From: Castor canadensis
Lineage: Eukaryota > Chordata > Mammalia > Rodentia > Castoridae
Length of the DNA stretch: 64,000 bases
Direction of reading: 5' to 3'
Assembly (NCBI RefSeq): GCF_047511655.1
Contig: NC_133390.1
Coordinates: forward strand, 130,997,583 to 131,061,582
The notes beneath the pieces were generated by a model. The model worked only from the letters and a program-made list of their open reading frames with translations. It ran no database searches and was not told the DNA's origin. The translations under genes and the position numbers were made by a program. Below, piece after piece: positions 22,546-33,885 of this stretch (position 1 is its first letter; every line of letters starts with the position of its first letter).

Positions 22546-23124
22546 TTACTTTTCTTATCCCAATGTCTATATTGTGACTTCATAAAATAATGTCCTCATT
22601 TATGGCAAATACTTGCTAAATTTTTTAGAAGGTGATGGTAGAGTTCTATCATCAAATTACATCCAAATGACTAAGGAGAAGTTCTTTATACAGTTATTTC
22701 AGCTCTCTGCAAGTTTGAGATTATTCAAACAAAAAGCATTAAAAATAAAACCAGGGTAAAGAAGACTGGGTAGGGGGCGGAATCTCAGCATGCTGATTTA
22801 CAAAGGAAGTCAAGGCAGAACCAGATCTTCTCTAAGAGATCAGTGGCTTGGCTAAAATATTCCCTATGTCCAAGTATGTTGTATGCCAAATGCACATGAA
22901 TGAGCAAAATAGGCATGATCCTCAACATACAGAAGTCAATGGCTAGCTGAGGACACAGGCAGTAAAAGGCAATAACAACATAATTTAGGGGAACAGACAA
23001 GTGCTCAAATGCAGACTTTGGGTATGGGGTGGTCTTCCCAAAAGAAGTAAGATGAAACAGAAAGTAAGCAAAAATGCAGAAAAGAGAGTCACTTGAAGTA
23101 TTCATAACTGCATCTTAAGATGTT
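22546..23124. other. Intergenic, no gene recognised
   Basis: 22,690-22,752 (GCAAGTTTGAGATTATTCAA ... AAAAATAAAA) may be an L1M tail. The rest is unassigned. Confidence 0.4.
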
Positions 23125-23335
23125 TGATCTGATGTAAGGAAAGGGTGGAGGAGGTGAATATGGTGGATATATTATGTACTCATGTATGGAAATGGAAAAA
23201 TGAGACCCAGTGAAACTATCCTAAGAAGAGGAGGAGGAGGGGACATAAAGCAGAATGATGGAGGGGATGGACTTAACTAAGATATAGTGTAAGCACTTTT
23301 GTAAATGTCATAATGTACCCCCAGTAAAAAAAAAA
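23125..23335 (+). mobile_element. L1 3' UTR fragment
   Basis: GTACTCATGTATGGAAATGG, GAGACCCAGTGAAACTATCC and GTGTAAGCACTTTTGTAAAT correspond to the block at 820-960. Ends in an A-run at 23,325-23,335. Confidence 0.75.
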
Positions 23336-23492
23336 TTCTCTTACAAAATATGTTTGTTCTGTTATCTGACCCAAAGGATGGTTAATGTAAAAATCTAAGC
23401 ATTTCCTGGAGTTATCACTCCAATTTGGCAAGTATCTGACCAGAGCAATAACACTTTCTTTAGAGACATCTCCCCAGATAAATATATCCCCC

Positions 23493-23774
23493 CACTATAG
23501 ACTGAATATATCCCCTCAAAATTCATATATTAAAGTCCAGTGCCTGATGTGTTTTTAGAAGCAGGGCATGTGGGTTAGTGACCCTATAAGAGGCCACAGA
23601 GAATCTCCTACCATTGGTCTCTACAACAGGAAACAGGCCCTCACCAGACACCAAATGCGCAAGTGCCTTGGTCTTGTACTTCTCAGTCTTCAGGACTTGT
23701 GAGAAAGAATTTTCTGTTTTCTATAAATCACTCAGTCTGTGCTATTTTTTATAGCAGCCCAAACTAAGATATCA
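23493..23774 (+). repeat. MaLR LTR (MLT1/MST type)
   Basis: Diagnostic run: CTATAGACTGAATATATCCC, AAATTCATATATTAAAGTCC, GGCCCTCACCAGACACCAAA, CTTGTGAGAAAGAATTTTCT and a TTTTATAGCAGCCCAAACTA end. Confidence 0.85.
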
Positions 23775-24184
23775 AGCATTGTTCAAATCTCAATAAAGTA
23801 AACTTACTCTTCTTTCCCCAACCCATAGAAGGGACATAGGTATTAGGCTAAAAACTGTCTTCCAAAAATGACAAAGCAATGCCCTGGAGATTTATCTGTG
23901 ATGTCTTATAAACAGTTGCTATGGCAACAACAGAACACAGCAGCTACCAAATGGATGCATCTTGGCATGTTTTTCCAGACGCACTTGCTCTGTGCCATGC
24001 TCCCCTAAATGTTGTGGAGACTTGGCATGTGGGATGTGAAAGAAAGATCAAAAGAAGGGGTGTGTGTATAAGAAAGGAACATAATGCAAAGTGATGGGCT
24101 TTTGTCTGAAGTTACAAGGTTAAGCTTAATGAGCCCGAGGAGTAATGAACATGAATCAGTGTGAACTCAACATTTGAGGGTCCC

Positions 24185-24355
24185 TCCTAGTTTTGAAATT
24201 GACACACTGACAGCAGGAAGGATGTGGGGGACAAGAGTAATGAGGGGGGTGAATATGATCATAGTAGTTTATATGCATGTATAAAAAATGTCATAATGAA
24301 ACCCATTATTTTGTACAGTTAATATGCATTAATAAAAAATAAGTTAAAAAACAAA
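24185..24355 (+). mobile_element. L1 3' UTR fragment
   Basis: GGTGAATATGATCATAGTAG, GTCATAATGAAACCCATTAT, then TTAATATGCATTAATAAAAA is the L1 tail module. Confidence 0.7.
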
Positions 24356-26439
24356 TTGCCACACCATTTCTGCTTAGAGCATGTCCAGTGTGGGCTGGCA
24401 GTCCAGGTTATACCTTATGTAGCATGACAGGAGTCAGTAGACCTAGCTTTTGGTTCAGGGAAGAGGGTAAGCCTGAAATATTAACAGCAGCAATTTCTTC
24501 GGGTTTTCTAGTTAGGCACAGCCTTGGGCTGGATCACTTGGGCCAACCAAGAAGCAGGTTGCCCTGTTGAGAATGGTCAAACCCAGCACAGCAGAGCTGT
24601 GAAAGAAACCGAGTCACTACAGGTCGGAGGGAAGATGTCCTTCCAAGCGTGACTGGGCTTCCTGCCTATAGGCCATGTTGCAGAGAATCTTGCACTTCAA
24701 GTGTAATACTTGTAGTGCTCAATTCAGATTGTGGAAAGCCTTATGCATCATATTGAGGTGACTCCATGATTGAGTCAGTTCCTTGAACACCTTCAAACTT
24801 AGCTGGGAAGCTCCAGACAATGGGCTTGGAGGGTCAGCATGATGATGATAGAGACCAAGAAACCTATTCAGAAGAGTGTGTATATCCTGGGTGTTAGCCA
24901 GGATATTCATGCCAGTGGAAGGTAGTGAAGAGAGGCAAGAAGGGACCAAGAATAACTGAGAATGATGGAAAAGTAAGTTCTGTGAGCAGCCAACCAGAGG
25001 TCTTTGCTGGAAATGACAGCTACCATGGTTGTGACACTCGTGCTTAGTGATCCCATCCTGGCCAATCCATGACCTAGTGTCCTTTCCCAGCCTTTCTCTC
25101 CTCCTCCTCTCTTACAGGGCCTTGCATTTTGAATCTTTGATCACCCAGCCTTTCCCCACACTTGGGAAAGGAGGGAAGGGATCTAGTAGGCTCCAGGCAA
25201 GAGGATGAGGAGACGAAAAAAAGGACAAAATTCTGGCTCTCAGGGAATTTACATTCTAGTGGGAGAAGATGGACAATAAAAAAGATGATTTCTAGTTGTA
25301 GCATATGCTGTAAGGTGAACAGAACCGAAAGCTGTGACCCAGAATAACTAAGGGGCTAGGAGGAGTGAGCTTCTCCATTGTCCCAAGCCCTTACTGATCT
25401 TGCAGTCGTAACCTTCCAAGGGAAGGAGAGAAGTACCTTGAGTGAGGGGGTTGAGCGTGGGTGGATCCCTCTGTCACTTAGCAGACTGCTGTTATCTGAA
25501 CCCTGTTGCCAGGCAACACAGCCATGCCATGGCAAACCTGGCAGACAGTTTCCAACCCAGGTGAGTAATGCCAATTTCTGCTGGGTAGGAAAGCTCTCTT
25601 CAGGGCATCTGGTGCCTGGATGCTCTCAGGTAGCAGGACCTTGAAGGAGAGGGAGGAAGAGAAGCACTTGGGAAGAAGCAGCATCAGCAGTTCTAACTCC
25701 AGAACATGGAAGAACACAAGAATGAAACATCTTTCTGACAGCAACAATGTCCACAGCAACAATGCTCAGCATAGATCAAGCAACTCTTAGCCAGAAAGAT
25801 CCCTGGAGTCTCTCTTTTTCACACTCACTCACAGCTGATTGGCCTTTGTGTCTTCACTAAGCTACCTGGCCCCACGGCCTGGAAGGCAACCTGACACTCA
25901 TCACTCCAGTGGCTGTCCTGCTATATGTCCCTAGTCCCTAGTCATAGTTCTGAGGTCTCCTTATTCAGTCCTGATATGTCCTTACCTTGAGCCATGAGGT
26001 ATGTGAGTGGTGCTACTAAAAGTATCTATTGCTCAGAGTTCAAGGGGCAACACTTCATCTTAGTTCTGATGTCACGTGGCCAGCTATCAGCCCACAGCCT
26101 ATCTAACTCTTCTTCTTGTCCAGAACAGTTAAGGTGTAAGAGCAGTAGGGAGCTAAGAAGTTATTGGAGAACAGTTGGCAAGATCCTAGAGGAAACAGAG
26201 GGGAGCCCAGAATTAGGGCACCTTTTCTTCTGGCAACATATGCAATTCAAAAATCTGCTAAGATGAAAAACTTTATTTGGGGCCCTTTGTGGGTCTAGGG
26301 ACACAAAATTAAATCTAGAACCCACCAAGGGTAAGGTCACTGGTAAACTCCCAAACTGTAAGTTGGGACCCAAAAAGGCTATACCTCAGAATTAAGGGTG
26401 AATTAGAAGTAAAACATTCCTTGCATGGAAGTCATCTGG
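24356..26439. other. Intergenic, no gene recognised
   Basis: Mixed unique sequence. 25,225-25,300 (GGGAATTTACATTCTAGTGG) resembles an ancient L2/MIR-era repeat. Overlapping short open frames at 25,356-25,762 on both strands show no consistent domain. Confidence 0.45.
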
Positions 26440-26691
26440 GTGATTCAGAAAAATTCAACCCCAACAATGGATTTGATTTTGGCATTATGGAGAACAGTAG
26501 AGAGCTTCCACAAAAAATTAAAAATAGAACTTCCATATAACCTAGCAATCCCACTGCTGGATATGTATCCAAAGGAATAAAATTAGTATGTTGAAGAGAC
26601 ACGTTCATTACAGAACTATTCACAATAGTCAAGAAGTGGAAACAACCTAAGAGTATCAGCTGACAAATGGATGAAGAAAATGTGGACAATA
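26440..26691 (+). mobile_element. L1M 3' fragment, left part
   Basis: AAAAATTAAAAATAGAACTTC, CCCACTGCTGGATATGTATCC, TTCACAATAGTCAAGAAGTG and AAATGGATGAAGAAAATGTG are L1 ORF2 3' blocks. The element is cut here by an LTR. Confidence 0.88.
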
Positions 26692-27318
26692 TGTAAGGGG
26701 GGTTTAAGAGATGCTTTTGCTGAGGAGCAATGACTCCTTATTTGGACCCAGGAAACAATTAGTTGATTGAGATGCCTCTTTTCCATAGAAATGGAAGGAA
26801 TAAACTGACAGTGGGGAAAACTTAACCAGAACTACAAAAGGGAAAAACTTTTGATGTAGTCAGCTTGCATGCTGGCCAGTTTACTCTGCTTGTTAATCAG
26901 ACTGACATTGTTCCCCTCTTTGTTTACATTCTGGAGAGTCCAAAGTTAACTCTCTTTACTCTTCAATTAGACCAGGTAGACTTCTACACCTTATCTCTTA
27001 CTGACCACCAGAGCACTAAACCTGCAGCCAGGACACACAGCTTCAGTGATGTGGTGCCAGACACCTGGGCAGCCAAGGCCAGTGGCGATGGTGGACAGGC
27101 ATCTGGTGACGCAGTCAAGCTGAGCCCCTGAATTCTCCTCTAAAAAGTGGACATCTTCTCTCAGAAGGAGGACAACTGAGCTTTGAGAGTTGACGCTCCC
27201 TGTCCTCCTCTTCATCTGATGAATATTAAACCTCATGCCCTTTTCCTCAAAACCCTACTCTCGTTATTTGTAAATTGTGAATTGGCATGGAGACCAGGGG
27301 ACCGGTTTTCTGGTAACA
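26692..27318 (+). repeat. Solo LTR inserted in the L1M
   Basis: 627 bp with TGT ... ACA ends (TGTAAGGGG ... TTCTGGTAACA) and ATTAAA near 27,227. The L1M is colinear across it. Flanking 5-mers (CAATA / CATAC) match only partly. Family not assigned. Confidence 0.65.
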
Positions 27319-27370
27319 CATACATACAATGGGATACTATTCAGCCATTAAAAACTGTCTTGCAATATTA
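27319..27370 (+). mobile_element. L1M 3' fragment, right part
   Basis: ACAATGGGATACTATTCAGC then CATTAAAAAC continues the L1M of 26,440-26,691. Confidence 0.75.
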
Positions 27371-28109
27371 ATTCCCAGGAGCATTTACAGGAAGACAGCA
27401 GAGTTTTAAAGAGGGGATGATCCTCCTTGATTTGAGCCTGTCAGAGTTCAGAGCCTGGGCTTCCCAGAGAAACCAGCTCACTCTCACTATAAGTGAACTG
27501 CCTTTGTTTGAAGCTCAGAGCTGCACACGGCTGCAGATTGCCCAAATTTGGGCTGGAAAAGGCTTGGAGCACATCTCTTCCTTCTCTCCATAGACCTCCC
27601 CTCATTGACTCTACTTTTCTCATGTCCATCTTGGTAGCTCAGCTCAGGGCAGCTGAGCCCCTCTCTGTACCATATGGGCAGAGCTGGGGGGTGCCGCAGG
27701 ACAGGGAATGAGAAGGCAGCACACAAACATCATGACAGTCTCTGATGTACCCACGCAAGTGCACACTCTTGGCCCTGATTCTGTGTGAAACTGTGAACCA
27801 AAATGAGACAAAAAAACTGTCTAGAATGATAGTTGTCTGCAGCCTCATCAAACTTGTGGACTCTTCACCAGGCCTGACAAGCAGTAGGTGCTCCACTCTG
27901 GCCTTCCCTTCTTTTCTCCCCTGCCTTCTACCCCTAAGGGCCAGCTGTAAATTCACTTTGGAAGTCTTCAGAGCTGGTTCATGGGCTCCAAAGGGTCCTC
28001 TGGCTCTTTTTTCAGTGGGCCTCTGTTCTCTTACTCCCTCTGAAACATATGTCTGGTTCGATTCAACAAACATTCATTGAACATATATTATGTGCTACCC
28101 CACGCTTAA
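27371..28109. other. Intergenic, no gene recognised
   Basis: Open frames on both strands (up to 144 codons at 27,639-28,073, minus) have no recognised domain and no splice context. Confidence 0.4.
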
Positions 28110-28640
28110 TGCGGGGACTGGCAGTCAGGAGCTGGCCATCCAGACAGCACTGCCCAACAGGACTCTGGGGTGACAAGAATGTTCTATGCTCTATACTTGT
28201 GCTATCCAATGTAGTAACCACTAGCCATATATAGCTATGCAGCACTTAACATGTGGCTAATATGAGCTGAGACTCATGCTTTTAATCTCAGCTACTTGGG
28301 AGGCAGAGATAGGAGGATTTTAGTTAGAGGCCAGTATGGGCAAAAGTTAACCAAACTCTATCCAGGTGTGGTGGTACATGCCTGTAGACCAGCTACTTGG
28401 AGGTGGAAGTAGAATCATCTCAGTCTGGAGGTCCACCAGGCAAAAGGCAGATATTCTATCTGAAAAACAAAAGGACTGGAGTGACTCCAGTGGTAAAGAG
28501 CTTGCCTAACATGTGCAAGCCATGTGCAAGGCCAATTTCAGGTACTGGGGAATACTACTCCCCCTGCAAAAATATAACAAGGGAACTGAAATGTCTGTAT
28601 TATTTAATTATCATTAATTTTAACTGAAGTTGCTGCAGCC
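28110..28640 (+). mobile_element. MER3-like hAT-Charlie element split by a SINE
   Basis: GTGCTATCCAATGTAGTAAC, CACTAGCCATATATAGCTAT and AGCACTTAACATGTGGCTAA lie left of the SINE. AACTGAAATGTCTGTATTAT and ATTTAATTATCATTAATTTT on the right continue it. Confidence 0.65.
28258..28565 (+). mobile_element. Composite SINE (B1-like + ID)
   Basis: GAGACTCATGCTTTTAATCTC, a second B1-like half (GGTGTGGTGGTACATGCCTG), then an ID-like half (GTAAAGAGCTTGCCTAACAT). Diverged copy. Confidence 0.75.
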
Positions 28641-29991
28641 AGTGATTGCTATGTTGGATGGTGAAGGATGGAAGGATACAGGCCATGCACCAGAGCCCAT
28701 ACCACCTCCTGTTCAAAAGTCTTGTGGTAGAGGCCTGGAGACCACAGGCCAGGGGAGCAGAGCATCATCCCCATCTTGGAAAGATGTGAACTTATACCTG
28801 AGGATTAGAAAAGGCTCCTGGAGGTGGTGGCCTGGGAGAAGAGTGTTAATAAAGCAAAAAGACTTCTGTAGGTGACTCAAGGTAGGAAAGGGATGCCCGA
28901 GCAGGCACTAGCAATATACAATGGTGCAGAAGCTGGGAGTACCATGTTCACTCCAGGACAGTCAGACAGGGGAGCCTGGACTTCAGTTCCTTGGGGCAAA
29001 GAGGAGGAATGGGCCATGAGGCCAGGCAGGCATGACAAGAAGGGCTTGGCTGGTTGGCTGTGCACTGGGGTGCCATGTCTCTAAGCAAAGGAATGGTATA
29101 GCCAGGGAGCTTTAAGAAGCAGGCAGCTGTGTGTATGATACAAATGACAGTGAAAGGTGGGCCACCCTAAGAGGCAGGTGCCATGGGCTGGACAAGAGGG
29201 GTTCAGCCCTGAGTCAGGGAAGAATTAAGGGCCCAAAGGGTGCAAACATGTTTTCAGTGTCACACTTTACACCTTCTGCACTGTCCTGTGTCCTCAGTAC
29301 CCAACTAAGTTTCAGTCAATAAAAAGCGGGACAGAACTCATAGTTAGTGTGCCATAATGTTTACAGGAAGGATGAGCGAAACCAAGCACCTCTCAGGCTT
29401 GGCAAATGGTTAAAATTTAGCCATGGTGATAAATGGGTAGAGATTCCCTCAAACTCCAGAGAGCTCTTGGGTGCCTACAAGTGGTGAGAGATGTGCCCCA
29501 AAACTGTCCTGCCCTGGGAGCCCCCATTCTCATGGAAAGATGTGGCCAGCTTCTTCTGAAGCTCCTGATTGAGAAGAGAATAGCCCTCAATGAACACAGA
29601 GAAATCAGGAAGCAAAGCTGGTCCACAGGCCAGAGGCTTTGTTTGGGGCGTGCTGAGTTTAGTGTGACACACACAGCAGGTCCTCAGAAGAAGTGTTGAG
29701 CACAAGACTTGAGTGTGAAGTACTGAGCATAGCTGAGAAACTGAGACCCCAGGAGTAGTGAGATGTCTGGGGAGTAGAATCAGAGAACCACTCCCCACAA
29801 CTGGCCAGCTGGCCGTGCCTGATGTACCTGCAGTGAGTGTCCTGTTCACCAAGATGACATTGATCCCACCGTCCCCTTTGCTCAGCTAAACACAAGCACA
29901 GGCTCTGGCCTCTGATTAACAACTGGGACTGATAGATTCAACCCAACCTATTTTTCCTTGAGCCTTGCTTAGAGAAGCTAATGCCTTTATC
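28641..29991. other. Intergenic, decayed repeat traces only
   Basis: 28,800-29,160 has the purine-rich texture of an ancient mammalian interspersed repeat. No exon recognised. Confidence 0.4.
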
Positions 29992-30370
29992 TGGTACTAT
30001 AGACTGAATCCTCCCCCCACTCAGCCACCCCAAATTCATGCTGAAGTCCTAATCCCTGGACCACAGAATGTGAGTATATTTGGAGATGAGATCTTTAAAG
30101 AGTTAATTCAGTTAAAATGAAGTTGTTAGGGTGGCTCTAATTCAATGACTAGTATCCTTATAACAGGAAATTGGGACACAGGACATGGGCACGAAGGAAA
30201 AACCACTTGACGTCACAGGAAAAGAGAGGTATCTCCAGGCCAAGGAGAGGTGCCCCGTGAGAAATCAAACCTGAAAACACCTTAATCTAGGATTCCCAGT
30301 CCCCAGAAGTATAAGAAAGTAAATGTGTTGTTTAAGTCAACTGTGGTACTTAGTTCTGGCAGCTCTAGCA
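29992..30370 (+). repeat. MaLR LTR (MLT1 type)
   Basis: TGGTACTATAGACTGAATCC, AAATTCATGCTGAAGTCCTA, TTGGAGATGAGATCTTTAAA, AGTATAAGAAAGTAAATGTG and GTTCTGGCAGCTCTAGCA follow the MLT1 consensus from end to end. Confidence 0.82.
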
Positions 30371-31031
30371 CCTGGTCATCACTAGTGGAGTGACAGCTGC
30401 AGCAAGAAGCTCTTTCCCCTGCTGCAAAACAGGCAGCCCCTCCCCACTGAGCAGAAGCCCCCCTTCCCTGCACGACCCACCCTCAGACACCTACTCCCAT
30501 CAGTTCAAGGATGACAAAATGATTTTTAGATTTTTTCAGATTGCAGGCTCCCACTTTATTTTTTAAAATATCTCCTGTAACAAGGATAGACAAAACAGTG
30601 TTTTTCCCTTGGCAAAGACTCCTCATATCTCCAGATGACAGTTCACTGAGACTAATCTGCAATGGCTTTAATTCCCCCCTGGACACTCCCAGGCAGACTG
30701 CACTGCTTTTTTTCCTTTGAAAAAAATACAAAGAAGGAACAGAGAGATGAGTGATTCAGCCACATATACCCTCTTTCTCACACATGTGGACACATATATA
30801 TACACACACACATGCACATGTTCACACACACACACATGCATGCAGATGTACAAGTGTCCTGCCTATACCACAGCTGTTCCTGGGGGACTTGGGCCACATT
30901 CTGCCTCTTCCAGCACATACGGCCTGACAGCCCAGCATCTCCAGAATCTTTTATTCCAACAGGATTTCTGCTTCTTTAAAATTTGTACTTGAAAGTCCTT
31001 GTTAGAAGAAAGGTTGGAATTCTTCCAGGAA
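30371..31031. other. Intergenic with CA-rich tract
   Basis: 30,776-30,838 is an imperfect (CA)/(TA) tract. Nothing else recognised. Confidence 0.45.
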
Positions 31032-31288
31032 AGCTGGGTATACTAGTTCGTGCCTATAATCCAGCTATATCCCCTCCTGGATGGAGGTTCCAGGTTGGCC
31101 TGGACAAGAAGTTCATGACAGTCTATATCAACCAATAAATGTATCATGGTCCAGGCCAGTCCAGGCATAAACTCAAGACTCTATTCAAGAAATAACTAAA
31201 GCAAAAAGGGCTGGGGTGTGGATCAAGTGGCAGAACACCTACCTAACAAAGCCCTGAATTCAAACCCCAGAGCAAGCAAACAAAAAAT
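31032..31288 (+). mobile_element. Composite SINE (B1-like + ID)
   Basis: GCTGGGTATACTAGTTCGTG ... linker AAATAACTAAAGCAAAAAGG ... GGCTGGGGTGTGGATCAAGT ... TTCAAACCCCAGAGC, A-rich tail. Confidence 0.8.
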
Positions 31289-31367
31289 TCTTCAGGGAAA
31301 ATGTCTCCATTAAAGCTCAGGTCTCCCTGAAAGCCCTGGCTGATTGGATTCTTAAGAGCTGAGTTTG

Positions 31368-31484
31368 GAAGCCAGGTATAGTGCTTCACACCTGTAATCC
31401 CAGCACTCAGGAGACTAAGGCAAGAGGAGCCTGAGTTCCAGGCCAGCTGGGGCTATGTAGGAAAACCCTGTCTCAAAAAAATCA
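31368..31484 (+). mobile_element. B1 SINE
   Basis: AAGCCAGGTATAGTGCTTCA, CACCTGTAATCCCAGCACTC, CCAGGCCAGCTGGGGCTATG and CCCTGTCTCAAAAAAA: a classical rodent B1, with the tail running into a GA-rich tract. Confidence 0.88.
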
Positions 31485-31612
31485 CAGAGAGAGAGAGAGA
31501 GAAAGAAAAAGAGAGAGAGAGAGAGAGAAGAAGAAGAAGGAGGAGGAGGAGAACGAGGAGGAAAAAATGGAGAGGGAGAGGGAAGGAGAGAGAGATAGAG
31601 AAAGAGAGAGCT
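31485..31612 (+). repeat. GA/GAA-rich low-complexity tract
   Basis: Expanded A-rich tail of the B1: mixtures of GAGA, GAAGAAG and GGAGGA. Confidence 0.93.
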
Positions 31613-33494
31613 GAGTTCATCGCTGACATCACCTAGCCCCTGCTGGCAGGGATGAAGTCTTTCCCCCTAGTTCTGACCCAGAAGCTTTGAGTAAAGTTCA
31701 TAGTCACCAATCTGATCCTGTGTTCTCCTTGTGAAATCAGGAACATTCTATGTGTGGCCTCTCCCTTCCTTGAGATGGCCAGCCTGTGTTGTCCTGGAGT
31801 CCCTCTCCAAGCCCGACAAGACCAATGGGAAAGACTCCCAGAACTGGGCTCCCCATCCACTGGCGCTCCTCCAGGAAAATGAACTATTCAAGCAGCTCAG
31901 CCTGCAGCTGGCAGGTAATCACAACTGCCTGGAGGTCCCACCTTCTGCCCACTGCTAATTAACACCTGCAAGGTCAGCAGTCAAAAGAACTAAAGGACTG
32001 CAGTAATTGGAAGCATGATTTCAATCCTAGAGCTTTCTAAGACTCTTATTTTTTTCCATTCTGCTGCACTGCTCAGCCAAAGATTGCTCTTCCTGGAGGA
32101 TCTGTGTTTTCTTCTAGAGGTACATGGCTATATAGAATCCAAGCTGGAGTTTGGGTCTCCTTAGTACCATCTTGCATCACTGTTTAGAGAGCCAAATTCT
32201 TGTCCCACTCATAATGCCGCAGAAGTCATGGAGGTCCAGCCCTGGGAACTGTTGGGGAGCTTGGAGAAGAGAGTAGATGAACATCTGTACACACTGCATT
32301 CCCTTCTCTTAGCTTAGAAGCGGTCATTCCACCACACTTAGACTTGGGCTCCACTTGGCCAAATGATGTAGAGTATCCTAGAGGGATAATGGCAATGATC
32401 AGCCATTATCACCAGCCTGGTGAAAAGCAGGACTGAAGGGAGGAAGGTGAGAGATAGAAGAAAGATGCTCTTAACCTCAAGAAAACACCGTTTCCACACA
32501 GTTCAAAGTTATCACACTGGTTACTACTATAGTGGAAGTCCTGAGGGGAAGGCAAGACAGAGTTCTCAGAGCCCCATCTTTTATCTGTTCTCTATCTGTA
32601 TAATGGTTGCATCTCAGAGCCCCATCTTTTATCTGTTCTCTATCTGTATAATGGTTCATCTCTTTCATGGGGTTGTTATGATACTCCTGGGTAGAGTCTG
32701 AGTGAACAGGTATGAAGGGTTCATTCAGTAAACCATAGCTGTTATCACTGAATGCAGGAAGAAGCCATCAATTTTGTGACTCCTTTCCGTCTCAATGAGG
32801 AAGACCAAAAGCAGATAGCCAAGATACCAAGAGCAGGACATAGAGGAATCAGGTGATGAGGTTCAAGGTGTAAATCATGAACAACCTAAGATTCCCTTTT
32901 ATCTGAGGGAGGCTGGAAGTGCACACCAGTTAGGTTTGTGTCAGTTAAATGAAAAGCACAAACCTGGACTGAGCCACACTTTTGTGGAACCTCAACTAAT
33001 TGGTGACCAGAAGAGCATCCCTTCCCTGTAGGTTATTATCACCATGGAACTCCTGACAGGATCTCTTAATATGGCTTTGTAAAAGCCTAGAGTAGGTACC
33101 TTTCAACCTTCCAACCATCTCTTTGGGCAACAAATACTTTCCTTCTTTCACCCTTCCATTTTGATTTCTAAAAACACCGTTATTGTGTTTTATGTTCACA
33201 AAGATAAAGCAAGATGTTTTTAAAAATTCAACTCTTACAGAAAACTCGACATCACTGCCATGAACAATTTAGAACTGCATTTTTTTATGAAAGTGGATTG
33301 AACCACAGAGCCTCTTCTGCAGCTTGAATTTTCAGTGAGCAATTAATCTTTGCCACGTTTCTATGCCAACACATTTAAATTTTTGTTTTAAAGTGTCTCA
33401 AATCTTGCACTCTCCCAGACACTCCTGAAATGAACATTTATTTGGACACTTGTATGTATGTTTCTCTATGTCTTATAAATCCCTGTAGGGGGGA
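31613..33494. other. Intergenic, possible MIR, no gene
   Basis: 32,564-32,655 is a tandem duplication within sequence resembling a MIR 3' half (CTGTATAATGG ... GGGGTTGTTATGAT). The rest is unassigned. Confidence 0.4.
32564..32655 (+). repeat. 48-bp tandem duplication (two copies)
   Basis: The block starting TCTCAGAGCCCCATCTTTTA occurs at 32,564 and again at 32,612, identical over about 44 bases including CTATCTGTATAATGGTT. Confidence 0.95.
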
Positions 33495-33885
33495 TGCTGG
33501 TTATATACATATAATGAATACAGTCTTAAAAAGGAAAGACATACTGACCCATGTATACACCTTAAAGACATTATGCTAAGTGCAATAAGCCAAACACAAA
33601 AGGACAAATACTGGATGTTTCCATATATATTAAGTACCTAGAGTAGTCAGACTCATAGAGACAGAGAGAAGGGTGGCTGCCAGGAACTGGGGAAGGAGGA
33701 ATAGGGAGCTGGTTCTGGATGAGCAGTTTCAGTTGTAAAAGATGAAAAAGTTCTAGAGGCTGGTTCATAACAACGTGAACACAGTTAGCATGACTGAACT
33801 ACATGCTTAAAATGGTTAGGATGGTAAATTTGTTTTATGCGTTTGGCCACAACTAAAAATATTTTTGTAAAAAAGAAAAAGAATG
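33495..33885 (+). mobile_element. L1M 3' end
   Basis: GACATTATGCTAAGTGCAAT, AAGCCAAACACAAAAGGACA, GGGTGGCTGCCAGGAACTGG and TGGTAAATTTGTTTTATGCG are L1M 3' UTR hallmarks. A-rich end at 33,870. Confidence 0.88.

Noticed and set aside
27639-28080. Overlapping 144- and 111-codon open frames on opposite strands
   Set aside because: No recognisable domain, no splice signals in register and no support for either strand.
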